Shown in pieces: positions 54,379 to 62,756 of a stretch of DNA of 64,000 bases (positions are counted from its first letter, which is position 1; every line of letters starts with the position of its first letter). Source of the DNA: CAVQJU01 sp963729215 (lineage in GTDB: Bacteria > Acidobacteriota > Vicinamibacteria > Vicinamibacterales > CAVVIG01); the NCBI GenBank assembly GCA_963729215.1, contig CAVSND010000025.1, forward strand, positions 76,707 to 140,706, written 5' to 3'. Under the pieces are notes generated by a model. It was not told the origin of the DNA. It saw only the letters and a list, made by a program, of their open reading frames with translations, and ran no database searches. A program made the position numbers and the translations under genes.

Positions 54379-54909
54379 CTACGGCCTCTGGCTCCGCGGC
54401 GGCGTGATGCCGTTCATCCGAAGATAGACCGCCATCTGGCCGTAGATGTCCCACGTGTGGCCTAACAGGAAGTAGATGACGCGCGCGCGCGACGAGGGGC
54501 CGAGGTACTGGTTCGTGTCCACGGTCTGCATCAGCGACTGATCCGTCTGCTCGTTGATGACCGCCGCGCCGAAGTCGTACGCGTCAGCCAGGGCCTTCAG
54601 AATCTCGGCTTTCCCGGTCGCGTCGCCCTTGATCGCAGGAGCCGGCGCCTTCGCGCCCATGAACCGCAGGTACATGACGTTGCCGTTGGCGACGTGCAGG
54701 ATCTGCTGGCCATAGTCGCGCTGGGGCGGCGTGGTCTTGTAAGAGAACTTCTCGGCCGGCATGGCGTCGGCGATCTTGAGCATGATCGCCTTCTGCTCGT
54801 TCCAGTCCTTCAGCAACTCGGCGCGCAGCGGCGCCGGCTGCGCGTGCGCGCGTGGCGCCGCGAAGGCCGTTTCGAGGGCAAACACGGTCAGAAAAACGAG
54901 CTTGTTCAT
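54379..54909 (-). CDS. Secreted DinB-like four-helix-bundle protein, 176 aa
   Basis: Signal peptide (LVFLTVFALETAFAAPRAHA) and DinB/YfiT-like bundle: LLKDWNEQKAIMLKIADAMP, FSYKTTPPQRDYGQQILHVA, GHTWDIYGQMAVYLRMNGIT, with the three metal-binding His positions kept at least in part (HVA, GHTWD). Common in acidobacteria; function unknown. Confidence 0.82.
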   Translation of the reverse strand: MNKLVFLTVFALETAFAAPRAHAQPAPLRAELLKDWNEQKAIMLKIADAMPAEKFSYKTTPPQRDYGQQILHVANGNVMYLRFMGAKAPAPAIKGDATGKAEILKALADAYDFGAAVINEQTDQSLMQTVDTNQYLGPSSRARVIYFLLGHTWDIYGQMAVYLRMNGITPPRSQRP

Positions 54910-54926
54910 GTCAGTCCCCCAGCCAG

Positions 54927-54955
54927 TTGTCCGTTGTTCCGCGAGGCGATAGGAT
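54927..54955 (+). promoter_or_regulatory. Sigma-70-type promoter of the PTPS gene
   Basis: TTGTCC at 54927-54932 and TAGGAT at 54950-54955, 17 nt apart. The expected start of transcription (about 54962) is only about 5 nt before ATG 54967, so the mRNA would be nearly leaderless. Confidence 0.55.
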
Positions 54956-54966
54956 TATCGTTCCCC

Positions 54967-55467
54967 ATGGGCATAGAGACGTTCCGCGTATCCGTCACCA
55001 AAGATTATCTCGTCTTCGCCTCGGCGCACTTCATCACGTTCGCCGGCCATCGCTGCGAAGGCCTGCATGGCCACAATTACCGCGTCAGCGTGACGCTCGA
55101 CGGCGCGCTCGATCCCGAGAGCTGGTTCGTGTTCGACTTCGTCGCGCTGAAGCACATCATGCGCGACCTGTGCGACGAGATCGATCACAAGGTCCTGCTG
55201 CCGCTCCAGAACCCGAAAATCCAGATCGGCCACGACGGCGACGCCGTCACCGTCGCGTACGAAGGCAAGCCCCGATACGTCTTCCCGAAAAGCGACTGCG
55301 CGCTCCTGCCGGTCACGAACACGACGGTCGAAATGCTCGCGCAGCTGCTCGCGGGGCGCCTGCGGGCCGAGCTCGACAAGCGTAACGCCCGTGGTTTGAC
55401 GGCCATCGAAATGGAAGTCGAGGAGAACTTCGGCCAGTCGGCGATCTACCAGATTTCGTTGACTTGA
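54967..55467 (+). CDS. 6-pyruvoyl-tetrahydropterin synthase-like protein, 166 aa
   Basis: PTPS/QueD fold with zinc His in FASAHFITFAGHRCEGLHGH and GHNYRVSVTLDG, catalytic-type Cys in GHRCEGLHGHNY, DFVALKHIMRDLCDEIDHKV, TNTTVEMLAQLLAGRLRAEL and the pterin-binding Glu in MEVEENFGQSAIY. In an H4MPT cluster it may make the pterin part of methanopterin rather than queuosine or biopterin. Confidence 0.87.
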   Translation: MGIETFRVSVTKDYLVFASAHFITFAGHRCEGLHGHNYRVSVTLDGALDPESWFVFDFVALKHIMRDLCDEIDHKVLLPLQNPKIQIGHDGDAVTVAYEGKPRYVFPKSDCALLPVTNTTVEMLAQLLAGRLRAELDKRNARGLTAIEMEVEENFGQSAIYQISLT

Positions 55468-55487
55468 ATCGGCCGGCTTCGTAGTCT
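55459..55487 (+). promoter_or_regulatory. Sigma-70-type promoter of the cytochrome/Cu-monooxygenase-like gene
   Basis: TTGACT at 55459-55464, 17-nt spacer, TAGTCT at 55482-55487, then 8 nt to ATG 55496: a leaderless arrangement. The -35 box overlaps the end of the PTPS gene. Confidence 0.55.
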
Positions 55488-55495
55488 GTACGGCT

Positions 55496-56887
55496 ATGAA
55501 GCGAAAGATACTTGCCTTCGCCACCCTCTCATTGCTCGGGATTATCCCGACTGCCAGGATCGGCGCGCAGACCGCCGCCGGCCCCGCCGCGCCCACCTAC
55601 ACAAAGGATGTCGCGCCCATCCTCTATCGCAACTGCACGGGCTGTCATCGTCCTGGCGAGATCGGCCCGATGTCGCTCCTTTCATATAAGGATGCGCGCC
55701 CATGGGCGAAGGCCATCGGGACCCGCGTCGCGGCCGGCACGATGCCGCCGTGGCACGCGGATCCGACGGTCGGCGAATTCTCGAACGATCGCAGGTTGAC
55801 GGCCGCGGAAAAAGAGACGATCTCGCAGTGGGTTGCCGCGGGGGCGCCGGAAGGCGATGCGCGCGACCTGCCCGCGGCGCCGCGATATGCCGAGGGCTGG
55901 ACAATCGGCGAGCCTGATGCCGTGCTGCCGATGCAGGAAGACTATCCGATTCCCGCGGATGGCACGATCGCGTATCAGTACTTCGAGGTGCCGACCAGCT
56001 TCACCGAAGACAAGTGGATACAGGCGTTCGAAGTGCGACCCGGCAATCGTGCGGTCGTCCATCATGTGATCGTGTATTCGCGCCCTCCGGCGCCAGCCGC
56101 ACCGCCGCCCGCGACGCCGCGATCCGACGGACAGCCGGCGCGGCGGCCGCCGCCGGTCTTCACGTTCGCGGACGACATGGACATCCCGGCGGGCCAGACA
56201 GGGGGACCCGAGCTGCCGGCCGCTGAGCGAAAGCCCGTCGGGCCGAACGACCGCCCGGCGCCAAAGACGCTGGGACCGTCCGTCGGTGCATACGTGCCCG
56301 GCGAAGGAAGCCGTGTCTACCCGGCCGGCACAGCCGCGCGCCTTATCGCGGGCTCGACGCTCGTGTTCCAGATGCACTACACGACCACCGGAAAACCCAC
56401 GACGGATCGCACCCGCATCGGCCTGATCTTCGCCAAGGAACGCCCCAAGACCGAGCTGCGCGGGACGGCGCTGATTAACGGCAACCTTCACATTCCGGCC
56501 GGCGCACCCGACTATCGGGTTGACGCGACGATGACGATCAATCGAGACATCACGCTGTGGGGCATGCTGCCGCATACACACGTGCGCGGGAAGCGCTGGA
56601 GCTACGAGGCGAAATACCCGGACGGCAGAACGGAAACGCTTTTGTCCGTGCCGAAGTACGACTTCGACTGGCAGACCGATTACGTCTTCAAGACCCCGGT
56701 CAAGCTGCCGAAGGGCACGGTGCTCCACGCCACGGCGTGGTACGACAACTCGCCCGGCAACAAGTCGAATCCCGATCCGTCGAAGGAAGTCTGGTGGGGC
56801 GATCAGACCTGGGAAGAGATGATGTTCACGGGGCTGACCTTCAGCGTCGATCCCGCGCCGCCGCAGACGACGGCAGGCGGGCTGTAA
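55496..56887 (+). CDS. Secreted cytochrome c / copper type II monooxygenase-like protein, 463 aa
   Basis: Signal peptide (ILAFATLSLLGIIPTARIGA), haem motif in YRNCTGCHRPGEIGPMSLLS with MPPWHADP, then a peptidylglycine-monooxygenase-like copper domain with HHV in RAVVHHVIVYSRPP, FQMHYTT and LPHTHVRGKRWSYEA. A proline-rich loop (PPAPAAPPPATPR) interrupts the second domain. Common acidobacterial layout; substrate unknown. Its last 47 bp overlap the convergent HisA-like gene. Confidence 0.8.
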   Translation: MKRKILAFATLSLLGIIPTARIGAQTAAGPAAPTYTKDVAPILYRNCTGCHRPGEIGPMSLLSYKDARPWAKAIGTRVAAGTMPPWHADPTVGEFSNDRRLTAAEKETISQWVAAGAPEGDARDLPAAPRYAEGWTIGEPDAVLPMQEDYPIPADGTIAYQYFEVPTSFTEDKWIQAFEVRPGNRAVVHHVIVYSRPPAPAAPPPATPRSDGQPARRPPPVFTFADDMDIPAGQTGGPELPAAERKPVGPNDRPAPKTLGPSVGAYVPGEGSRVYPAGTAARLIAGSTLVFQMHYTTTGKPTTDRTRIGLIFAKERPKTELRGTALINGNLHIPAGAPDYRVDATMTINRDITLWGMLPHTHVRGKRWSYEAKYPDGRTETLLSVPKYDFDWQTDYVFKTPVKLPKGTVLHATAWYDNSPGNKSNPDPSKEVWWGDQTWEEMMFTGLTFSVDPAPPQTTAGGL

Positions 56888-57599
56888 GCCGGCCGTCGAG
56901 GAGCGCCGTCGCCACCAGGGCCCCGACGCAGCCGATATCGGCGAGCGCCGCGAGGTCCTGCGCTCCTCGCACTCCCCCGCCCGCCAGCAGCGTGAGTTGC
57001 GGCACGGCGTCGCGCACGGCCGCCATCATCTCGAGATCCGGGCCCGCGGCCGCGCCAACTCTCGCCAGGTCGATCACGATCACGGAGCCGGCGCCAGCCT
57101 CGGCGGCGCGGGCCGCGAGCCCGCTCGGACCATCATCTCCCCGACTGTCGAAGCCGGCCCGGGTCAGAGGCTGACCGGAGCGGAGGTCGAGGCTGAAGGC
57201 CACCCGGTCGCCCCCGACGGCTGCGCAGATCGCCGCGAGCGCGTCAAACGATTGCAGCGTCTCGAGGCCCACGACCACCTGGGCCGCGCCGAGCTCGACG
57301 GCATGCCGCGCCCCTTCGACCGACGTCACGCCGGCATCCAGCCACACAGGCGCGCCGCGGGCCGTCACCGCGGCGATCACGGCGTCCTGAGACGGACCGC
57401 CGGTAATCGCATCGAGGTCCGCGACGTACAACTCCGACAGGCCGAGATCTTCGATGAAGGCGCGCGCAAGGGCTGGCGCGTCGCCCGCTTTGATCGGAGC
57501 CCCGGCCACTGAACTCACCGGCGCGTAACGCTCGCGCTGGCCGCCCGATGCGTGGACGGCGCGGCCGTGCGCGAGATCCACGACGCCGATCACTCGCAT
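56841..57599 (-). CDS. HisA/HisF-related TIM-barrel protein, 252 aa
   Basis: Begins MRVIGVVDLAHGRAVHASGG like HisA, with ELYVADLDAITGG, PVWLDAGVTSVEGARHAVEL and LLAGGGVRGAQDLAALADIG (phosphate-binding loop). No other his genes are nearby; HisA-related proteins are known from archaea and from H4MPT clusters, so a role in cofactor synthesis rather than histidine is likely (inference). ATG 57599 matches the family start. Confidence 0.8.
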   Translation of the reverse strand: MRVIGVVDLAHGRAVHASGGQRERYAPVSSVAGAPIKAGDAPALARAFIEDLGLSELYVADLDAITGGPSQDAVIAAVTARGAPVWLDAGVTSVEGARHAVELGAAQVVVGLETLQSFDALAAICAAVGGDRVAFSLDLRSGQPLTRAGFDSRGDDGPSGLAARAAEAGAGSVIVIDLARVGAAAGPDLEMMAAVRDAVPQLTLLAGGGVRGAQDLAALADIGCVGALVATALLDGRLTARLPSSAAARDRR

Positions 57600-58126
57600 G
57601 GCGGGTTTCTCACGGCGGGGTTTCCTGTATACCGTTTCGTGAAGTAGAACGACGAGCTCAACGTCGTCCACACCGCGCGAGCCGATGCGTGCGTTCGGTC
57701 GGACCGGTAAACACCACGCGACCACTCGTTCCTTTACCCGCGGTTTGTGTCGGTCGCCCGATAGACCCGTCCCATGCCGCCCTCGCCGATTTGGGCGGTG
57801 ACTTCGTAGACGCCGAGACGCGTGCCGGGAGTCAGGGCCAAACGCCCGGAAGTATAGCGTTTAGCGTCGGACGCACGCGATCACTCCTGAGTAACGCCGA
57901 AGGGTTTGGTCAAAAGGCTCCCGCGGGAGCTGTACACTTCGCGACTTTCGAGGACCTCTTCTGGGGAATTCAGCGTACGCACGAACGTCGAACGGCAAAG
58001 CAGTCATCGGAAGTTCTCGAGCACCCAGAGGTCGGGGCCGCGTGTTCGAATCTCTCAGACGATTGGTTGGCCAGGCCGCCGTCATCATTGTGAGCGCGGC
58101 CTGCGGTTCTATCCGGTCGGGGACCT
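57600..58126. other. Intergenic stretch with one kinase remnant
   Basis: About 530 bp. It holds only the truncated kinase start at 57734-57841. The rest shows no coding-like frame on either strand, no clear repeat and no RNA gene I can support. Confidence 0.6.
57734..57841 (-). pseudogene. Truncated Ser/Thr protein kinase start
   Basis: 35 codons from a TTG at 57841: ALTPGTRLGVYEVTAQIGEG followed by GMGRVYRATDTNR and a stop. This is the Gly-rich-loop start of the common acidobacterial kinase family; everything after the loop (catalytic Lys onwards) is missing. Remnant of a deleted kinase, near an intact one at 58127. Confidence 0.7.
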
Positions 58127-60427
58127 TTATTCGGACGTGGGCGCGGCGATATCGAAGAGGGCAGGACCACCGGCTGCGACAAAGAGCGCCGAGGCGCGCT
58201 GCCACCGCTTGCGGGCGGCGTCGAGCACCGATTGGAACGCGGCTCGCGATCGCATTGGGTCGAGCCACGAGTCTTCGGCGAAGACGGGGTAACAGAAGAA
58301 GCCGCCCTCGAACGCACGGCCGACGAACACGATGGCATCGTCCACCTCGCCGACGTGCGCCAGATGCCGTCCGACGTAGAACAACATTTCAGGATCGGGA
58401 ACGCCTCCGGTTTGTGCCTGCGCCACGAGCGCCCGCACACCGTCAGCGTGTCGTCCCTCCATGAATGCGCGCACCGCATTGGCCAGTTCCGGCACGCGGT
58501 TCCCGGAGCGCGCCTCGAGTTCCTCGATGAGCGTGCGTGCTTCGGCGAGGCGTCCCAGCTCGACGAGCGACGCTGGCGCCACGTACGCCTTCACTTCGGA
58601 CGACGCCAAGGCGTCCTCATAACGGTGGAGCAACCAATAGGTGTGCATGACACCTGTGTCGATCGCGGGATCGATCTGCCGCGCGCGATCGTGTGCCGCG
58701 AGCGATGCGTCCATCAACCCGCAAACCCGGCACGTGTGAACGAGCGCCGCGTAGATCTGGGCGTCGCCCCGATCCCGCGCCCGGGCGATCAAGCGTCGCA
58801 ACGCCTCGTCGGCCCTGCCGCGATCGACGTCGAGTTGCGCAAGCAAATGATGTGCGATCGACAGGTCGGGATTCAGCCGCAACGCCTTGTGCAGTGCGTC
58901 TTCGGCGCGCGCCTGATTCACTTCCGAATCCAGACCGTGATACTTGGCGATCAACCGATACACGCGAGCGAGGCGTGCCCATGCGGGTGCGAACCGCGGA
59001 TCGTCGTCGATCGCCTGCAAATAGAGATCTCGCGCGACCGGCCACCGGCTGGGATCGCGGCTGAGTTCGTTGCCGCGCAGGTAGTATTCGTACCCCTTAG
59101 GTGAGGCGGGTACATCGCGGCGGAGCTGTTGCCGATCGCGTCCGGTCAATGGCAGCGCCAATGACGTCACGATGCCGTCAACCAGAGCATCCTGGAGCTG
59201 GAACAAATCGCCGAGCGTGACATCGTCGGAGTGTGACCAGACGAGGGTCCCCGTGGCCCCGTCGACAAGTTGTGACGAAACGCGCAGGTGATCCCCAGCC
59301 CGCACCATTGTGCCGACAACAACCATCTCGACGCCGCTGTGGCGTGCAATTGAACGCAGGTCTGCGTCTGCTGTAACGCGAGTCGCCAGACTTGAGCGGA
59401 CGACGACCGATTCGAGGTTCGCCAGCGATGCCGCCACCGCGTCGGGCAGGCTGAAGGCGAGGAAGTCGGTTTCAGAGTCGGGTTTCAGAATGCGGAATGG
59501 AAGGACGATGACGCGGGTTGGTCTGCTGGGAGTGACGGAGATATCGAGCGTGGGCCGCGATTCGGAGTCGAGCTGCAGACGCGCAGCGTCGAGCGCTTTA
59601 TGCATCTCGTGCGCCGATAGAAAGCGTGCGGATGATTCCCTCGTCAGCGCGGTTCGAACGATGGCGTAAACCGACGGCGGAGCCCCCCGTATTTCCGTCT
59701 CGATCGGTCGCACGTCCGATCGAAGCACCGACGCCACGATATCGGCCGTCGTCGCGCCGTCGAACGGCGGACGCCCGGTCAGCATCTCGTACAGGACGAT
59801 GCCAAGACTCCAGATGTCGGTTCGCGCGTCGAGCGTCTCGCCTCTCGTCTGTTCCGGCGACATATAGCGCGGCGTGCCGGCCACGAGACCGGAACCGGTG
59901 CGCAGCAGCACGGACACGGTTTCAGCTGTGGGAGCCGCCTGACCGACCGTCTTCGCCAGCCCAAAGTCCAGGACCTTGACGTACCCGTCCGGCCGCAGCA
60001 TGACGTTTTCGGGTTTGATGTCGCAATGGATGATGCCGCGTGCGTGAGCGGCTGCGAGAGCGCTCGCGATCTGGGTGGCGATTCCGACTGCATCGGCTAC
60101 GGCGATCGGGCCGCTGGCGAGACGCTCGCGGAGTGTTTCACCTTCCACAAACTCGGTCACAATGAACGGGCGGCCGTCGAGCTCACCGAAGTCGTGAATG
60201 ACCAGAATGTGCGGATGGTTGAGCGACGAGATCGCGCGCGCTTCTGCGTGAAACCGTTGCAGGCGAATCGGGTCATCCGAGAGTTCGGGGGGCAACATCT
60301 TCAACGCCACGAGACGACCGAGCTTCGCGTCGTGCGCGCGGTAGACTTCACCCATGCCGCCTGCGCCGATGTTTTCCTGGACGCGGTAGCTGCCGACCGT
60401 GCGGCCGACCATGGGATGGATGGCCAT
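58127..60427 (-). CDS. Ser/Thr protein kinase with FlgO/TolB-like and helical-repeat C-terminus, 766 aa
   Basis: Kinase domain to about residue 275: ENIGAGGMGEVYRAHDAKLG, VALKMLPPEL (ATP Lys), IIHCDIKPENVMLRPDG (catalytic Asp, but Cys replaces Arg of HRD), KVLDFGLAKT, GTPRYMSPEQ. Middle: TolB/FlgO-like PFRILKPDSETDFLAFSLPD. C-terminus: TPR-like repeats (ARDLYLQAIDDDPRFAPAWA, DALHKALRLNPDLSIAHHLL). No membrane segment, so cytosolic. The missing Arg suggests activation without activation-loop phosphorylation. Confidence 0.9.
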   Translation of the reverse strand: MAIHPMVGRTVGSYRVQENIGAGGMGEVYRAHDAKLGRLVALKMLPPELSDDPIRLQRFHAEARAISSLNHPHILVIHDFGELDGRPFIVTEFVEGETLRERLASGPIAVADAVGIATQIASALAAAHARGIIHCDIKPENVMLRPDGYVKVLDFGLAKTVGQAAPTAETVSVLLRTGSGLVAGTPRYMSPEQTRGETLDARTDIWSLGIVLYEMLTGRPPFDGATTADIVASVLRSDVRPIETEIRGAPPSVYAIVRTALTRESSARFLSAHEMHKALDAARLQLDSESRPTLDISVTPSRPTRVIVLPFRILKPDSETDFLAFSLPDAVAASLANLESVVVRSSLATRVTADADLRSIARHSGVEMVVVGTMVRAGDHLRVSSQLVDGATGTLVWSHSDDVTLGDLFQLQDALVDGIVTSLALPLTGRDRQQLRRDVPASPKGYEYYLRGNELSRDPSRWPVARDLYLQAIDDDPRFAPAWARLARVYRLIAKYHGLDSEVNQARAEDALHKALRLNPDLSIAHHLLAQLDVDRGRADEALRRLIARARDRGDAQIYAALVHTCRVCGLMDASLAAHDRARQIDPAIDTGVMHTYWLLHRYEDALASSEVKAYVAPASLVELGRLAEARTLIEELEARSGNRVPELANAVRAFMEGRHADGVRALVAQAQTGGVPDPEMLFYVGRHLAHVGEVDDAIVFVGRAFEGGFFCYPVFAEDSWLDPMRSRAAFQSVLDAARKRWQRASALFVAAGGPALFDIAAPTSE

Positions 60428-60528
60428 GTCCGAGCTGTTGGAGAATTCTAGATCGAGCCAGACACAGGATCAGAATTAAGGTTGCCGAGCGATTGGCTAT
60501 CCATCCGGCCGATTCGCTTTCGCGAACG

Positions 60529-60537
60529 TGGTATGTT
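60529..60537 (+). promoter_or_regulatory. Extended -10 element (TGGTATGTT) next to the start codon
   Basis: Seven nt before ATG 60545; no ribosome-binding site. Suggests a leaderless transcript and rules against the upstream ATG 60533, which lies inside the element. Confidence 0.4.
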
Positions 60538-60544
60538 GCGCCGC

Positions 60545-60916
60545 ATGATCCGCCAAATCGCACCCCAGTTCTTTACGACAGACCTGCCTGCGACCCTGGC
60601 CTACTACAGGGACAAACTCGGCTTCGAGTGTCTCAGCACCTGGCAGGATCCGCCGGTCTATGCCATCGTCGCGCGCGACGAACACCGGATCCACTTCCGG
60701 TGCGCCGAGCCACCTGCGGCGAATCCTGACAAGTACGATGATGAACTGCTCGACGCGTACCTGTTCATTGACGAGACGGAGGGGCTGTACGCGGAGTACG
60801 CGGCTCGCGGTGTCGAATTCACGCGAACACTTGGCGATACGCCGTGGCAATCGCGCGAATTCGTCGTGAAGGACTGCGATGGCCGCCTCCTCGCTTTCGG
60901 CGCGAGTCGGGATTAA
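60545..60916 (+). CDS. VOC-family (glyoxalase/bleomycin-resistance-like) protein, 123 aa
   Basis: Single VOC domain: IAPQFFTTDLPATLAYYRDK, LGFECLSTWQDPPVYAIVAR, FIDETEGLYAEYAARGVEF and CDGRLLAFG. Small cytosolic protein, typical length. First of four short genes in the same direction (VOC, GNAT, HTH, MarR-like). Confidence 0.85.
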   Translation: MIRQIAPQFFTTDLPATLAYYRDKLGFECLSTWQDPPVYAIVARDEHRIHFRCAEPPAANPDKYDDELLDAYLFIDETEGLYAEYAARGVEFTRTLGDTPWQSREFVVKDCDGRLLAFGASRD

Positions 60917-60943
60917 GAGTGCCACGGTCAAACAGAACAAGTC

Positions 60944-61399
60944 ATGGCCATCGAAATCAGAATGCTGGAATCCGGCGATGACGCAGTCTTCGAACACGTC
61001 GCGCCTGGCGTGTTCGACAACGAGTGCGATCCCCTTCTCATCGCGGAGTTTCTCGCCGACGCCCGACATCATCTGGCGGTCGCAATCGACGGCGCCCAGC
61101 TTGTGGGATTTGCCTCAGGCGTCCATTACATTCATCCTGACAAACCTCGGGACATGTGGATCAATGAGGTCGCCGTCGCGCCAAGCCATCAGGGTCGCGG
61201 CCTTGGCAAAGCGATTCTCGAAACACTGGTACGGCACGCAGAGCAGCTGGGCTGTCGCGAAGCCTGGGTTCTCACGGATCGCGCCAATCCGCGGGCGATG
61301 CGTCTGTATGCCTCGATCGGAGGAGAAGAGGCGCCCGGTGAGCAGGTCATGTTCACGTTCTTCTTGAACCGGGAAAAGGCGGAATCAGGAGACCGATGA
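60944..61399 (+). CDS. GNAT-family N-acetyltransferase, 151 aa
   Basis: GNAT core with acetyl-CoA loop in VAVAPSHQGRGLGKAILETL, preceded by LVGFASGVHYIHPDKPRDMW and followed by CREAWVLTDRANPRAMRLYA. The VHYIHPDKP block is shared with the aminoglycoside 3-N-acetyltransferase I-like group, but the substrate cannot be inferred. Overlaps the next gene by ATGA. Confidence 0.85.
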   Translation: MAIEIRMLESGDDAVFEHVAPGVFDNECDPLLIAEFLADARHHLAVAIDGAQLVGFASGVHYIHPDKPRDMWINEVAVAPSHQGRGLGKAILETLVRHAEQLGCREAWVLTDRANPRAMRLYASIGGEEAPGEQVMFTFFLNREKAESGDR

Positions 61400-61626
61400 A
61401 ACCGGCGATGGTTCGATTCGATTCAAGGGCCCTCTACGCGGCGCTCGACACTGAACGCCACGCGCGAGGAATGACCTGGACTCAGGTGGCCGGTGAAACA
61501 GGGGTGAGTGCCGGAACGATCGCTCGGACGCGTACTGGGGGTCGCCTCGAGGTTGACGGCATGTTGGCAATGGTTCGGTGGCTCGGCGTACCCGTCGAGA
61601 CCTTTGTGCGCGAGTCGAAGCGCTAG
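61396..61626 (+). CDS. Small XRE-type HTH protein, 76 aa
   Basis: Helix-turn-helix in MTWTQVAGETGVSAGTIART, followed by a VDGMLAMVRWLGVPVETFVR helix typical of Cro/CI-like regulators. Coupled to the GNAT gene by ATGA and 2 bp before the MarR-like gene. Confidence 0.82.
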   Translation: MKPAMVRFDSRALYAALDTERHARGMTWTQVAGETGVSAGTIARTRTGGRLEVDGMLAMVRWLGVPVETFVRESKR

Positions 61627-61628
61627 TC

Positions 61629-62075
61629 ATGGCCGTCCCGACTGATAGAAGGCCGATCGGATTCTGGCTGAAACTGGTCGACCGATTGATCGACGCGCGA
61701 CTCGAAGCGTCGCTCGGCGGCCTCTCGCGCCGGCACTGGCAAGTGCTCAACGTGGTCCGGCAGGGCCGCACCAGTCAGGCCGAGATTGATGCTCGAGTCA
61801 GGCCATTCATCGGGACCGAAGGGACTACGGCCCGGGAAGTGGCGGACCTGCAACAGCGCGGTTGGCTGACCAGCGGCGGGGCCACGCTGGACCTGACCGA
61901 GCTCGGCGCAATCGAGTCCGCACGTCTCCTGGAGTCGGTGTCCGCCGATCGGACAACCCTGATGATCGGCATCGCGCCCGAAGAATATGCGTCGACCGTG
62001 TCTGTCCTTGAAAGAATGGCGCGAAACCTGGGCTGGACGTCGCCCGAAAACCGCCCACACTCACCGGATAAATAA
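61629..62075 (+). CDS. MarR-like winged-helix protein, 148 aa
   Basis: Layout of MarR proteins: FWLKLVDRLIDARLEASLGG, LSRRHWQVLNVVRQGRTSQA, a wing region (VADLQQRGWLTSGGATLDLT) and C-terminal helix. Starts 2 bp after the HTH gene. Probable regulator of the small operon. Confidence 0.75.
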   Translation: MAVPTDRRPIGFWLKLVDRLIDARLEASLGGLSRRHWQVLNVVRQGRTSQAEIDARVRPFIGTEGTTAREVADLQQRGWLTSGGATLDLTELGAIESARLLESVSADRTTLMIGIAPEEYASTVSVLERMARNLGWTSPENRPHSPDK

Positions 62076-62076
62076 C

Positions 62077-62109
62077 GAGTCACGAGCCCCGAGCAACGAG
62101 CCACGAGTT
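62077..62109 (+). repeat. Degenerate 7-bp tandem repeat (CACGAGC-like)
   Basis: Four imperfect copies after the MarR-like gene stop; same family as 657-680 and 11725-11773. Confidence 0.65.
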
Positions 62110-62665
62110 ACCTGCTCCCACCTGACCGGCGACCTGTTCCGGCGGCCGCCGACGTCAGCGTCGCGCCGAATCCTTCGCGCCCGTCCGACGCTTCATACTG
62201 CAGGTTCAACTCGGTCGACGTCGGCGAGTACAGCGAGATGTTGACGCGGACGCCGTCGCGCGTGAACCGCTCGTGGCCACCGTCGAGATAACGCTCTTCC
62301 GCGCTTGTCACCGTGACCTTCGGCTCCAGGTGGCCGAGCGTCATCGTCACCGGTCCCGCAATCTTCATCTTCACTTCCGTCACCGACGGCGCGAATACCT
62401 TGCCTTTGGCGCCCACGACCGACCGCCGAATCTGCAGGTCGGCGTCGCCGGCTGGCGAGATCGCCAGCGTGACCGTCCGCACGTTCATCGCGCCGGCGCC
62501 GAACACCTGCTCGTCGAGCGGCGTCCCCAGCGGCGTGCGCTCCTCGGGAGCCCTCCAGGTGCCAGTGAGACGTTTCAGCACGTCCGCGCCGGCCGCCGGG
62601 TCCTGCGCCGAGGCCGGCAACGCGCCCGCACATACAAGAGAGAGAATGATCGCCGTCGCGCGCAC
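62108..62665 (-). CDS. Secreted protein of unknown function, 185 aa
   Basis: Signal peptide (AIILSLVCAGALPASA). Mature part is beta-rich: LKRLTGTWRAPEERTPLGTP, TLAISPAGDADLQIRRSVVG, VKMKIAGPVTMTLGHLEPKV, TSTELNLQYEASDGREGF. Possibly lipocalin-like. No family recognised. Confidence 0.7.
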   Translation of the reverse strand: MRATAIILSLVCAGALPASAQDPAAGADVLKRLTGTWRAPEERTPLGTPLDEQVFGAGAMNVRTVTLAISPAGDADLQIRRSVVGAKGKVFAPSVTEVKMKIAGPVTMTLGHLEPKVTVTSAEERYLDGGHERFTRDGVRVNISLYSPTSTELNLQYEASDGREGFGATLTSAAAGTGRRSGGSR

Positions 62666-62756
62666 GCTCGTCCTCCTTCATGAAATTCATTACCACATTC
62701 ATGGCATTTGGAAAAGATGCGAGGCTTCTGTATTGTCCTCCCCGGGAGTGCCCACG

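Noticed and set aside
58035..58075. tRNA-like 3' end (GTTCGAATC) in the intergenic region after the kinase remnant
   Set aside because: The flanking bases do not form a T stem, no anticodon arm or acceptor partner can be found, and GTTCGAATC occurs by chance in GC-rich DNA.
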